Of a DNA stretch of 64,000 nt, positions 21,401-34,200 are shown in pieces; position 1 is the first letter of the stretch; every line of letters begins with the position of its first letter. The DNA is from Alligator mississippiensis (lineage: Eukaryota; Chordata; Crocodylia; Alligatoridae), in NCBI RefSeq assembly GCF_030867095.1, contig NC_081826.1, positions 40,030,001-40,094,000 on the forward strand, read 5' to 3'. The position numbers and the translations under genes are program-made. Below the pieces are notes generated by a model. The model made no database searches and was not told the DNA's origin. It saw only the letters and a program-made list of their open reading frames with translations.

Positions 21401-24400
21401 AATAATCTTGAGGCAAGTTTCCTCAAAATCTTTAAAGTGGTAGAGTTCAAGTTCCTTGCATATGAGATGTATATGTATAACAGAACTACTGGAAAAAAAA
21501 TTCGAATTGTGCAAGCATGATTTAAAGTGTGTGTGCTTACACAACTCCTCCTTTTTTTTCCAGTAGTTCTCTGTCCCTCCCTTTTTCAAGTGACTTATGA
21601 GGTTCTCATTTATTCCTGTAATTCTACGAGCTATACCAAACATTATAAGACATGATGATAAAAAAAAAAACAACAACTATGACACCACTTTCTGGAAGAT
21701 GCTACATTTTTTCACGCTTCTTTTCTGCAATTTAGCCGCTTGCTGATCTTTTTCCTAGTAGAACAGCGTTTCAGAAACCTGCTTGCTTGTATTTATCATA
21801 AAATACTTCTTTAATGTTTCCAATTTATAGATGTATGGGAAGCGGATCATGGCTCTGCTCTAGCCCTGTGGTGTCACTGCCCTGTGTTCCCGACCTTGCT
21901 CACTGGTCTCTATGGAGACTGTCTGGTGTCCCCAGTGACGGGTGCAGGGCAGACGGGCCCAGGCCAGATAGGATCAGCTGCCCCTCCCCCTGGCCTGCAA
22001 CAGTTCACTAAAATTCCTAAAGTGGCCCTCCCTCCAAAATAACTGCTCACTCCTGGTCTATATCATTCTTGAAGTATGGGGACCAAAACTGGGCACAGTG
22101 TTCAAGGTGTGGGTGCACCATGGATTTGTAAAGGGGCATAATGATATTTCTCTTTTGTTTACCATTTCCTTTCCTACAATTTAATAATTCCCAACACTTT
22201 GTTTGTCTTTTTGGTGCTGAGCACTGAGCTGATACTTTTAGCAAACTGTCCACAATGACTCCAGCTCTGTTTCCTGCATGGTAATGGCTAATGCAGAGCC
22301 CATTATGCTTCAGGTATGGCACAGGTATTTCATGTGCATCACTACTCATTTATGTTGAATTTTATCTGTCATTTAGTTGTCCATTTGTCTGTTGTCCTTC
22401 TGTAGTTTCTTCTCCTTCTGTGGGCCAGTGCATGCTGCATGCAGCATATGGGCTGGACCTAGTGCTGTTGAGGCTTCATGCAGCACAGGGTATCAGTCCC
22501 ATTTGGCCCACAGACCAGCCCAGTGACCTTCTGGTCTGTTGGATTGGATGAGTGACACCCCCGATCAACTATATGGTATTCTTTATGTAGAAGCTGAACG
22601 TTGGCTGTGGTGGTTCTCTTGCTTTACCTGTGTCAGGTTAGGGTATTAGGTCTGTGTTGTTTCAGGGTTGATGGTAGTCTTATGATTATGTAGTGCAGGG
22701 TTCAGCAACCCCCAGCATGTGTGCCGAGCATGGCACGCAAGGCCGTTTTGCTCGGCACACCACTGCCAGCCCAGGCTCTAAGCAGGTGCTGCCAGCCATG
22801 GAGCCCAGGCTGCTCTCAGCAGGCAGCTGGGAAGCTGCAAGCCCTACTGCAAGCAGACCAGGCTCTGTGGGCCAGCTGCAGTCAGGAGGCTGCAAACAGC
22901 TGCTCCGGGCTCCAGCATATCGGTACTCCAGCATCTTCCAAGGTAGACATTGTGGGTTTTTTGGCACTCTGGCCAAAAAACGTTGGCTACCCCTGACGTA
23001 GTGGCTAAAAATAACCATTCAGCACCAGCACAGTGCAGTAGGGGCTGTTATTTAGTACTTCCAAAAGGTTTCAACTGTTACGTACCAGGAAAACTGAGTC
23101 AGATTGTTGTGGTATTCACACACAGGCAGCTGTGATTTGTGGACTGACCAAAAAAGAAACTGATTATATAGAAGGGAAACTGAAAGTGAATAGATGCATA
23201 AGGCTTTGAAATAAAGGAATGTGTTCGTAAATTTTTTTGGTTGTAATACAAATTATTATTAATCGGAGAAAAAAGGCTTGGGATTCACTTTAATTTTACA
23301 GTGTCTCTATTCTTCCCTCATTTTACGTTCCCACACAGCAAAATATTGGTGGGCATGTCCTTGTGTTACTTTTCTAAAATTCATGCATGTACTTGCAGTT
23401 ACTTTTCTAAAATTCATAACTTCATCAATGTATTGATTTTGTTCTTTTGACATACCCACACTTATTCTTGTCTCTTAGCTATTCTCCATTCTTGGATTCT
23501 TTTTCCTGATGCTTGCTTGTTCATCTTGCAGATCAGGGGTGCCAAACTCATCTAGTTGCCATATTGCATTCACAGACTGGTCCCACGTGCTGTATCGAGC
23601 CCAGTGTGGGTAATGCATGCAGCGTGCGCCACCTTCAGCCCTGCTCACCTTGTGCAGGATGCAAAGTAGAGGGCAGATCTGGACTGACCCTGGATTCAGC
23701 GTGGTCTGGTGCTAGTGCAACTTGCAGTGCTTGCCCTGGACTAGCTCTGTGTGCAGTGTGTGTCTGCTCCAGCCTCATTCACTGTGTGTAGTTTACACTG
23801 GACTGGCCTTGCCCTGTGTTGTGCATGTGCGGCTGATCTGTGGGCCTGATCCAGACTGACCCCAGATCCATTGTGTGGGGCCAGTCTAGCACAGGCGCAC
23901 ATGCAGTGTGTGTCCTGGACTGATGCTGCTTGTGCAGTGAATGCTCCAGACTGGACCCATGTGCTGCTTGTTGTAGCCCCTGTGCCATGTGCTGCTTTTG
24001 CCAATTGGTCTCTACACTACATATAGCCTGTGGACCTGGGGCCAGCACATGCTGCTAGTTAAGCATCATGGCGTTTGGTAATGAAGTACTTACAAAATTG
24101 ATTTACTGGTATAGTTGGCATTGCAAACTTGCTGAGTAGTGCTAAATATCTATAATGTTGTCCATTTTATTTAGTTAGTTATATTTTAGCTTAGATTCTT
24201 TACTATATGGGCTCAAATCTTTGGCAGGTATGTGAAGCCAGATGACCAATGCAGCAATTCCTTTGATTTAACAAAATCTGGCAATTCTTCATGGCCCGGG
24301 GCCGGAATGCATTGCTGCAGGGCCTGGGCGGGCAGCAGGAGTAGCTGTCCTCGGGACAGGTTGGGTCTGGCTGGGTTGGCACCGTCGAGGAGAAGCAGCA

Positions 24401-27400
24401 GCTGAGCTGCGTGCCACTCGGGACCGGCTAAGCTGCAGCTTTCCCTCCCCAGTGCTGACCTGGCTGGGCCCGTCCCGTCCTGAGCAGCACGTGCCTGAAG
24501 CCAGCCCAGCTCCGGCTTTCCCTCTCTGGTGCCAGCCTGGCTGGGATGGGAAGGCAAAGCTTTGCCACGTGCTGTTCGGGCTGGGCTGGGCTGGGCTGGT
24601 CCTGAGTAGCACACGGCTCAGCCACTGCTGCTCCTTGCCCAGCCCATATGGTCCCAAGCGGCACATGGCAAAGCAGCACGTGGCCAAAGCTGGCCCAACT
24701 ACAGCTTTCTATCCTTGGTATTGTTCCTACCCGGCCTGAGTGGCATGCAGTGAAGCCCGCCCAGCCACTGCTTTCTCTTATCTGCACATCAGGATCCTCT
24801 CCAGCTAGAAGCTGGACAGAAGCTACCCCAGGCACCCCTTCACCTCACTGGTGCCACATCATCTGGCCCAGCCCTTCTGGCCCCTCTTAAGCTGCAGACC
24901 TGGCCTGAGCTAGGGGTAGGGCGAAGCCAGCAAGGTGCCTGCAGCTAGCAGCTCATGCCATTGGAGGCTTTCAGGCAGGCAGCCACCATTATCTGGGTTT
25001 TGAAGGAGCTCCATGGGCCAGATGGAAGCATCTGGTGGGCTGAATGTGGCCTGTGGGCCATATTTTGCCTGCCCCTGGCTTAAATGGTATTATTCACAAT
25101 CTAAGGTCATGAATTATATTGCTGTCAATGGCTTATGGCCAGTTTCAAATGTTTTTTTTTTTTTTCCCTGAATTTGGTGCAAATACTTTTAAAATCTAAT
25201 CTCGCTCATTGGTTCTCTCTGCAGCTTTCATTGCATATAGTGGGTGTCACAAAAATGTATATTCACTTTAGTTATCTGGAATATACAAGCCCTTGTTCCA
25301 TCTGCTGATTTAGTTCTGCTGCTTATCTCACAGAGCCCTAAGGAAGAGTACTGTAGTACCTGAAAGCTTGTCAGTCTTCCTGTCAACTATGTAGTTGGTG
25401 CAATAAAAGATGGTGCAGTCCTTTCTTCTCTCTCTTTCCTGGACCATCATGACTAGCCCATCACTCTAACCCTGCCTGTAAGACAGTGACATTGATAGGA
25501 CTACAGTAGATTGGTGACTAACAACTTTCTGGGCCTGTGAGCTGGATGAGTCTGTGGTTGATTTTTTTCGGGTTAGATCTCCCTATGTTTGTTGTAAGTT
25601 ATGCTGTTTGCTACCTAACAAAAGAACTCGCACAGATATAGTGATAGATATTTTATTCCTGGTTTATGTTGTGGTGTTTTTTTGTTTTTGTTTTGTTTTT
25701 TTTGAGCTACCTTGTAATACAAGTAATTGTTAAATCTAATGTTTCAGTAGTAACACAGTTCGGAGGTCTCCCTTTGAAACATCTATGAGGATTGTGGTAC
25801 AGTTCAGCAGGTCAAAGACTGGCATTAGTAGTAATGATATTTTGAATTCTTTCTTGCTGTGGTATCCTGCTGCCTGTTGTTTGAGATGCATATGAGGAGA
25901 AAAATTTACTAATACAGTTCAATAAGTCCTGCAGTCTCCAACTTTCATTATTGTTTGGATGTCTTTTTGTATTAATATCAATAACATATATGTTGGGTCA
26001 GAATAAATAAGAAAAGTGAGAAGCCAAGGGGCACTCTTTCCTTGGTGGTTAAGTTCTTTTCCAAGTACTGTAGTATTTTCGTTGTTTGAAAATAGCCGTT
26101 TTAAGGCTATTGTTTATTAGTGTTTCTAGCACTCTTCCCAATCTATTGTGATTGTGCTGCTCCAAACTTGTCATCCTTTTATTCTTCTGCTTGTTCCTAA
26201 ACTCTCTGATAGGACTTGGAATGGTGGTAAAATAACATGTTTCTATTGAACAAATCCGAAAGTGCTTTATTGGGAAGTAATATCTGCCAAAGGAGATGCC
26301 AGAGAGTGCATGATGCCATTTGCTTGTGTTTTGTGTATTTGCATAGAGACCACCTCCAATATCTCATATGCTTTAAATTCTCCTCCAATCATGTTCAGTC
26401 TGTCACTGAGGGAACCTTTTTTTGTGAACGCATCTTTATAGGTTAATTGACTCCTACTGATATCTGGTTTGAGTTTCCTTTTCATATCTTTTTTTTTTTT
26501 TTTCCTGAATCTGAAATACAAATTCTTGATGAGGCCAAATTTGCCCTTTATGAAAGGCAAATACTGTTTTCCCTCCTTGACTTTCTAATGCAAATTTATC
26601 TGTTGGGGTTTTTTTTTTCCCCAACAAAGAGATCTATGTTGCTTCTCACTTACCCAAGAATAGAATATGTTCTTCACTAGCAGATTTCAATTTTGCCTCT
26701 AACTTTTTCTAGTTCAGTGATTCTCAACCAGGGTGTTGTGAGATCCATATAAGAGTATTGTGGGGTGCTGTGCAATATTAACACTGCTAGGTGTGCAGAT
26801 ACCTCTACATCTTATTTGTAAGAAACCCAGAGATTTCAGATGGGAATCCCAAATATCAAAAACACTTTAATCTTTTCATGGTGTTTCTGAACATTTTGCA
26901 ATAGAAGATTTGCTTGGTTGTGTCTTTTGTTTTGTTTTTTTTAATTTAATTTTAATTTTTTCCTATAGCCAAAAACAAAACAAAACAAACCCTCAAGTGA
27001 ATGCTAAGAGGTTAGTATTTTTTTTGAGGAGTGCCTTCATTTTAATGAGGTTGAAAACTTCTGTTCTAGCTGAGACTCAAGGCACAAAAAAAATAATTAA
27101 GCAATTTTTCTCTTGCAAAGAACTTGGGACCACCATAGCAGGTTGGTGTTTGTAACGCTATGGATTCCTGTTTGAAATCTGTGGATTTCCCTTATGAATT
27201 GTGTTTGCACGTATAACAGTGCTAATTTTGCATAGTAGCCAATGGCACTCTTGAAAGGATCTCAAGGCACCTCAGTGGCATCTTGACTGAAAATCACTGT
27301 TCTGGTTCACAAACTGAGGGAGATTCTCAAAGAAAACAGATGAGGCACTTACTAGGGCACTTACTTGTACAAACTTTCTTTGGTGGTTCTTTTAGATTCT

Positions 27401-28171
27401 TGGTGCAGTTTCTCTTTGTGTTCCTTGGCTACTACTTTTTTCCTTTGCTTGAAGATTTTTATTCTACCTTTGACCCATAAAATGTCCTGCTTCTTGTTTG
27501 CATGTTTGTAGTAAGCAAGCTGCTTGGGCTCTATTATGGTTTGTGTACCCTTTCTCCTCAACAGTAGATACTTTCTATACTTGTGCCAACTGCCACATTG
27601 CATGTTGGCATCAGTGGCATTCTTTTCCCCTTGCCCTGTAGTCTCCAAAGATTTCCTTACTCATTTATTCCAGACTTTAAGTCATGGCCTGTGTCTTAGA
27701 CCACTATTATTTTGCACTCTTTTTTTACTTATTGGCATATATATATGAATATTGCTTGTCCAAGCTTACCAGCAACCTCTTTTTCAAATTGTTGTACCCC
27801 AAGATTGCTTGGCTTTTTAATAAGGGAGTGTTCAATGTTTCATATTTGCAATACTGTGTGTGGTTTTTTTTTTTTTTGTTTTTTTTTTTTTTTTGTTAAT
27901 GTTAAATCTCTAGCAAAATCTTCCTAACTCTGTGCCCCTCTTCTTCTCCCTTTCTTTCGAGTCCTTTTGTAGGAAGTTGTCATAACATAACGTTCTCCAT
28001 AAGGTCCCACTGATCTGCCATACTTTTAAGTTTTTGTTTTTTTTTTTCTCCATATGGAATACTTTGTATAAAAAATATTTGCCATTGTAACTCCTCTTCC
28101 ACTTTTAATAGTCCCTATAGTTGCCATATACAGTTAAATTGCTGTGGAGACACCTCATAGCAAAATTTTGT

Positions 28172-28206
<35 letters not shown>

Positions 28207-31200
28207 GACTGGTGAAAGATTTGCACACTAATTACAAGGCTTCACTACTACTTGTGTGGTGTGCATGGCTTGTTTTAATATCAGTATTTTTACCAAATGC
28301 TTGTGGGCTGGTTGCTCTCTTTCTGGATTTTCTAGAAGTTTGGGAACTAAGGGATCTGGGAGACAGCAGACAGTCTAAGATCAGATGAGGAGGCTGGGTG
28401 GCTGTTCCAGGAACCAAGTGTAGCAACAGGACTGGTACGGAAAGTCTGGTGGGGGTGGGGGCTTAAAATGAGATGATGACCTGTGGGATAGGGCTGGGAA
28501 GAGACTAAGTTAGGTCTGTGTAAGGAGACAAAGCATATGTTATTGTGTATAAGCACAAAGTCTTTAATTACAGGTTGTGTGTGCAACTTGACCCCCAATG
28601 TATCTGGTGTTTACTTGCTTTTGAGTGTTTGACTTTGGACCTTTACTGATGTTTATTTAGTGTTTTTTTTTTATGTGTAATTTACACTGAGAGATTATAA
28701 GGTTTGTCAGGGTTTTGCTATCCAATTAAATGCTGCCACCTCCCACACTGCCGAATTTCCAGATCTGAGGACTATCTCCACTAGCTGGAGGTTGAGCATC
28801 ACTGTTCTGGATTGTCCAGTTTCTAAATCTCATGGTTTGTATTTACTCTGGATTTCTAATGGCAAAGAATGTAGTTACTGCACACAGGGTGGCTTTAAGA
28901 AGGGTGTGATTTCTTAAGTCATTTATATACTGCAGTCTGCATCTTCAGTACATGTTTAACGTCACTGGGAAGATGAAGATATTTTATTGGATGATTTGGA
29001 GAAGTGGGTGCAAGCCTATTGCTCTCCTTCCTTGGATTTAGATCCTAGTAGGGTAAAGAAGTGGATCACAAAAATTGAAGCCTAGCAGCAGTGAGCAACT
29101 GTTGTTGGGAAGGTCCCAGTTTGTGAGGGAGGAGTCTTCATTTCTCTCCCTTCCCCCACCCCTCTCGTGTACTTTTTTTTAACAGACACGCTTTAGACAC
29201 TTGCACTCATTAAAGCACTCTTTACCTATCTCTCTGTAATCTCTCTGCTTCTTACTTTGTGTGGCTATTGTTTTTAAGACAAAAATAAATTAATATATTT
29301 TTCTTTTTCCAACAGCAAGCTAAAGAAGCTAAGTGAAGATAGTTTAACTAAGCAGCCTGAAGAAGTCTTTGATGTCTTAGAGAAGCTTGGTGAAGGGTAA
29401 GTGCAGCTGTGAGCCTCTGCAGAGGCAGGGAGAAGGCAGCACGAGCACATTCAAAACTAATGTCAAGTAGTCCATGATAGTGTGTCATCTAATAAAGTGG
29501 AGCACACTGTATTGTATTGGTTTTCTTAAGCAACTTTTAAAAATAAAACCAGAAATGCTTGTGTGAATTCCCTGCCCCGCCCCTTAAATTACCCATACAC
29601 TTTTATTTTATTATTATTTTTTTTTTTTAATAATGTCTTTAATTTACTGAGCCAGAAAAATTAACTATGTTTTTTGTGGTTGTATTGAAGTCCGGAGCTC
29701 TTTCTTTGCCACAAACCATACTCCGTTTGCAAATTTGAGAAGTAGATGGGGAATGGTAGTAATTTAAAGCTTTTTGTTGTTCTTGTCTCCCCCTCTCTGG
29801 TTTCTTTCTGTGTTAAGATAGACCAGGGGTGTCAAACTTATCTGGTTCCTTGGGGCAGCTGAGTGGCATGGGACTGGTCTGTGGGCCATATTGGGCCCAT
29901 GGACGCCCACCCTCAATGCTGGATCCAACCAGCACCTGTTCCTGCTGGTTTGGAGCCCAGAAGAAAGAAGACCAGCATTCTAGGTGCTTGATTGCAGCCG
30001 CAGGAACAAGTTGTGGTGTTTGGCTGCATTCTGCAGTGCTGTTAGGGCTTAAATTCTCTGGCCAGAGCAGTGGTACTGAGCAGCCAAGCTGACCAGACTT
30101 GCAGTACTGGAGCCCCAGCAGAACTATGGGAAGAAGCCTGCAACATGGCTTGCTCCCATGGCAGTAGCCGAGCACTGGTGATGCTGGCCTTCTTCCTGTG
30201 GTGCTGCTGGGGCTCCCGCACTGTGGGTCTCATCCAGGCACTTGGCTGCTGCCACAGGAAGTTTCCTTCATCAATGCTGTGGGTCAGTGAGTCTCAACAA
30301 GGCCAGTGTTTCAGGGGGGTTTGAGAGAGCACTGTGGGATGCTGGCAGACTGACCAGCTCTCTATTATGCTCTGTTGGGGAGAACAAATGTGATCTGAAG
30401 CACATCGGAGTCATTTGCTGATAGAATTCAAGCCAATTTGCAGTGTTACATTGCCATACACAGTCTGTATCTTCACTTTTATAGCACTTAAGGACACTTG
30501 AGACACCTACAAATTATGACTCTGCTCTTATTTTAGCACTTTGTTTAGCTGCAGAGAATTTGGGTGGGGGTAGAGAAAAGAAATATTTGAGTATAGAAGA
30601 GTTTTATGGTCTAGGGACTTCAAAGTCACTGTGACTTGTTTTACAAGTGTGTTGTCCTGGTGTTCTTTTGTCATCACCAGAATTTTAGGAACTCTGCGGG
30701 CTTTGTAAATTGGACAGGGACTGTGTCCCTTGCCACTCATGAAGCCTATGGTAAACCTAAAATTTGCTGGGCTTTCTCTGGAATTTCCTAGCTTAGAAAA
30801 ATGATTTTCTTGGGTCAAAGCAAGTGTTTACATATGCTTTTGATAGATACCAATGGATGAAGGAATCGTGGGTCTTCAGTAGTAGGCAGCTGTTCATCCT
30901 TTGGATCATGGGGACTAGCCCTCTTATGCACGTACCAAGACCTTCTATGCGTATGCCTAGGCAAGATTATGGAAGAGTGGAGTCCTGAGACCCACCCAAG
31001 ACCTACTGTTTCCACATTCAGTGCCTTGCTGGTTGTAGCTTCTGCCAGAGAGCAACAAATAAGAACTTCTGCTGACTGCGTAATGCTTCAGTGAGGATGA
31101 GTTTCAGGATGATGTCCTTTAGTCAGTTCTCCAACCAAGGAATACCCACAAGGCAGTAGGTGCTAGGATTTTGAGGCACCTTGTGACAGGGTGGCTGAAA

Positions 31201-34200
31201 CACCCTGCCGTGAGAATGCAAAGAATGAAACAAAGAAAATAAACTTACCTAGAGACGCTGAGGAAACCACAGTGAGAGGGGCTGGGAAAGGTGCTGTGCC
31301 CCGACTAAGGAAATCAGCTGGGGCATGGCAGATCAAAGGCTGCCATGGCAAACCTAGCTGCCAGGGTTCGAGCCTGAGAGAGGGAGAATGGTGTGGGCAA
31401 AGAGGAAAAAAAGCTGCATCGAGAAGTTAACAGAAAAACAGCTGGGTGAGGAAGGCAGCAAATTGGATGCTGCCACGGCAGACCCAGCCGGCCAGAAAGG
31501 GAATTTAAACGGACGCCGAGCAAGCGTCAGGAGTTGGACAGGAGAAGGGGGAGACGAGGTGAAGAGAGAGAAGATGGCAAAGACTGAGGAGAGAGGGGAC
31601 CAACGCTGGGGCTTGGAGGAAAGCCCTGGTCCCCTCACTTACCTGGTGTGAGCCAGCGCAGACGGAGAAGACTGCTTCGTTGACGAGTCCAGTCCTGAGG
31701 GGTGAAGGCAACCGTTTAAGGAACCTAGAGGAGACCGGGCACAGATGAGATTACACCCAAGGAGGGTGTAATCCATCCTGACCCTGAAGATAAGGGTGGG
31801 TTTAGAACTAAGAAGTGGCTCTCTTGAGAACTGTGCCAGGAAGAACGGGGCAAGCAGCTAACTTAAGTGGGGGACCATAGGCAAAGGAGTCCATAAGACT
31901 GAGACTGGATCCTCAGTACTACAGGTGAGCAACAACATGCCCAGAGCATCTGGTATGGTTAGGGCAGGGTATGAGGATGGTGGAGCCTGTGAAGAAAAGC
32001 TGACTGCTTGAGCCTATAACCAACCCTTTTGTCTCCCAAAACTGTTTTGGCACCTCTCTCTCTAGCATCAAGGCATGGCAGCTGATCTTTCACAGGACAC
32101 AACGCTACTCTTCCAGCAGAGAGAGACTACTCGGCTTCAAGCGGCATGCCTCTGACCTCTTACACACCTATATTCACCTTTACCTTGGAGATTGCAACAT
32201 TGTAGTATTTTATAGGAGCTACCCTACCATGAGTAGCCTCATCACGTTGCCACCAGGCCTATCAGTTGGATGCAGTTTATGGTCAAACCCAGGATTCATG
32301 TGTCTGTAGTACCATGCAAGTAAATTGAAAGGCTGACATTGAGGGACTAGAATTGACACAACAGGAATCTTCTCAATTTTTTTTCTCTCCCTGGCTGGCT
32401 TGCAAGGGAAGAACAGGCAGAAAAAAAATGCAAAATGCCTTCTGAACCAGCCCTGTGCACTTGGGTTTAGATCTTCTAACTAAAACCTTTGGGCTGGTAA
32501 CTGGCTTTGTAATAATAACATGGAAAACTAGGAACACCCTAATCCCCTTCAAAAAAGGAAGCTATAACTTTATTTCTTTTAAAAAATAATATATGTACAT
32601 ATAAAAATGCGTGTGAGATATAGTCACTCATTTTGATTAGATTCTTAACAATCTGATGCATGACTTACAAACCTAAAATTATTTAAACTCTAAAGAGAGC
32701 ATTGATTTAAAGACATTCAACTATACCATTTGTAATCTAAGGCCATGGACCAGCATTCATTTCTGTTGGTAAGAATTTCTTTAAAATTCTTTGAAATGTA
32801 TCATTTCTTAGAAATTCTTTGAAAACAAAAATTCCCACACTTCTAAATTGACAGTATTTTGTAGGACAGTGCTTATTGGGAGGATGAAGGGACATACCTT
32901 GTTGGAATAAAATTAATTTGTTACTCTTTTTAATTTTAGGTCTTATGGTAGTGTGTTTAAAGCAATACACAAGGAATCTGGACAAGTTGTGGCAATTAAA
33001 CAAGTCCCTGTTGAATCAGATCTTCAGGAAATAATTAAAGAAATTTCTATAATGCAACAGTGTGACAGGTACAAATATAGTTTTAATTCTTTATTTCTGC
33101 TACCTTTTCTAATGTCTATTTGAAAATATACTTGACAAGTGCTGTTGTAAATAGACTTTTCCAAAATTTCAGTTGATATGCCACTTTAATGTGCATTATA
33201 CTTGTTCTTACTGGGTGTGTCTACACTAGATGCCATGTCACCGTAGCTCATCGCTATGGCAACGTAGTATCAGCAGGCACTACCCATGATGCCACTGGTA
33301 CTGCATAGTAGCTCATTGCTACTGCACAGTAGGATCGAAAACGATCCGTGCACCGCCAGGACTGTGCAGTCATTTAGTACTGCTTGCTTTAGCAAGTACT
33401 AAATGACTGCACAGTACCCGCTGGAACTGCAGTCCCAGCAGTGCACGGGTCGTTTTCAACCCTACTGCTAAAGCAAGTATTATATGACTATGTAGTACCA
33501 ACTGTGCAGTCAGGGGCACGTGTAGACATGCCTGCTGAGGATCAAATTCCTTCCATGATTTCTGAAGAAGTATAGTTGTTATTCATCATTGAAAGAATAA
33601 TAGAGGCACCTGAATTAGTATTCCAAATTAATGATGATTCTTAGAAGAATGAGGTGTAGGCTCTTTAGACACCCATTACGTATCTTCTGCCAACCAAATA
33701 ACTTGGCATGATGATAAAATCTTAAATTATAAGTCTTGGAGTGCTGTTAACGTTTCCTATAAGCGGATTAATCCATATGAATTTTAGGTTTCAGTTTCAA
33801 AGGACTGGCAAAGATGTTATAGCACGTCTTTGTGCTTAAATGAAAGGGAAGGGAGGGATTTAAGTTCTCTTTTGGGGGGGGAAGAAAAGGGGGTGTTTTT
33901 GCTTGGAGAAAGATCCTTTAACTCTGTGTTTGGCAACCTGTGGCCTGTAGGCCAAATCTGGCCCACAGAGATGATTTTTATTTATCTCCCTCTCCCTCCC
34001 CCCCCCCCCCCCCTCCCCCCAAATGCACCGAGCAGAAACTCTGCACTTTTAATGCACCTTATTATGGTTCTTATCTGAATAAATTTCTGTCCAAATGACT
34101 TCTCAGTGAGTTCTTCAGTAAGTTTTGGATAATTGAGAGTGTGTACTGCACAGCTGCTTTTTCAGATATCCTGAGGAATTCCTTCTTACTCAGTCTGTCC

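Larger units (their letters stand above)
25690..28204 (-). pseudogene. A-rich minus-strand coding-like relic, identity unknown
   Basis: Minus-strand frames give several protein-like but unlinked stretches: about 97 codons at 26560-26267 (with [20 protein letters not shown]), about 95 at 27648-27361, and short open pieces near 26000. The strand is A-rich and lysine-rich, with A/T runs, and frames are broken. A hAT copy (26715-27299) splits it. It could be a decayed retrocopy (T-rich region at 25675-25705 as its 3' tail) or an old mobile-element ORF. I do not recognise the protein, and chance open frames in A-rich DNA are possible. Confidence 0.3.
18483..29315 (+). other. STK3: STK3 intron 1
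   Basis: 10.8 kb, GTGAGG...AACAG. Its start is CpG island. It then carries several hAT and CR1 fragments (19.1-22.4 kb), a TSD-flanked hAT (22.7-23.0 kb), GC-rich tandem repeats (23.5-25.1 kb), an A-rich minus-strand coding-like relic (25.7-28.2 kb) and poly(T). No additional STK3 exon is recognised. Confidence 0.85.
29397..32939 (+). other. STK3: STK3 intron 2
   Basis: 3.5 kb, GTAAGTG...ATTTTAG. It contains a hAT-like repeat from 29824 and a purine-rich unclassified repeat at about 31185-31960. Confidence 0.85.

Noticed and set aside
22696..23003. Possible small protein-coding exon (about 100 codons open on both strands)
   Set aside because: The block is exactly a TSD-bounded transposon.
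33361..33415. tRNA or snRNA hairpin
   Set aside because: The stem belongs to a terminal-inverted-repeat MITE. No A/B box or conserved tRNA features.
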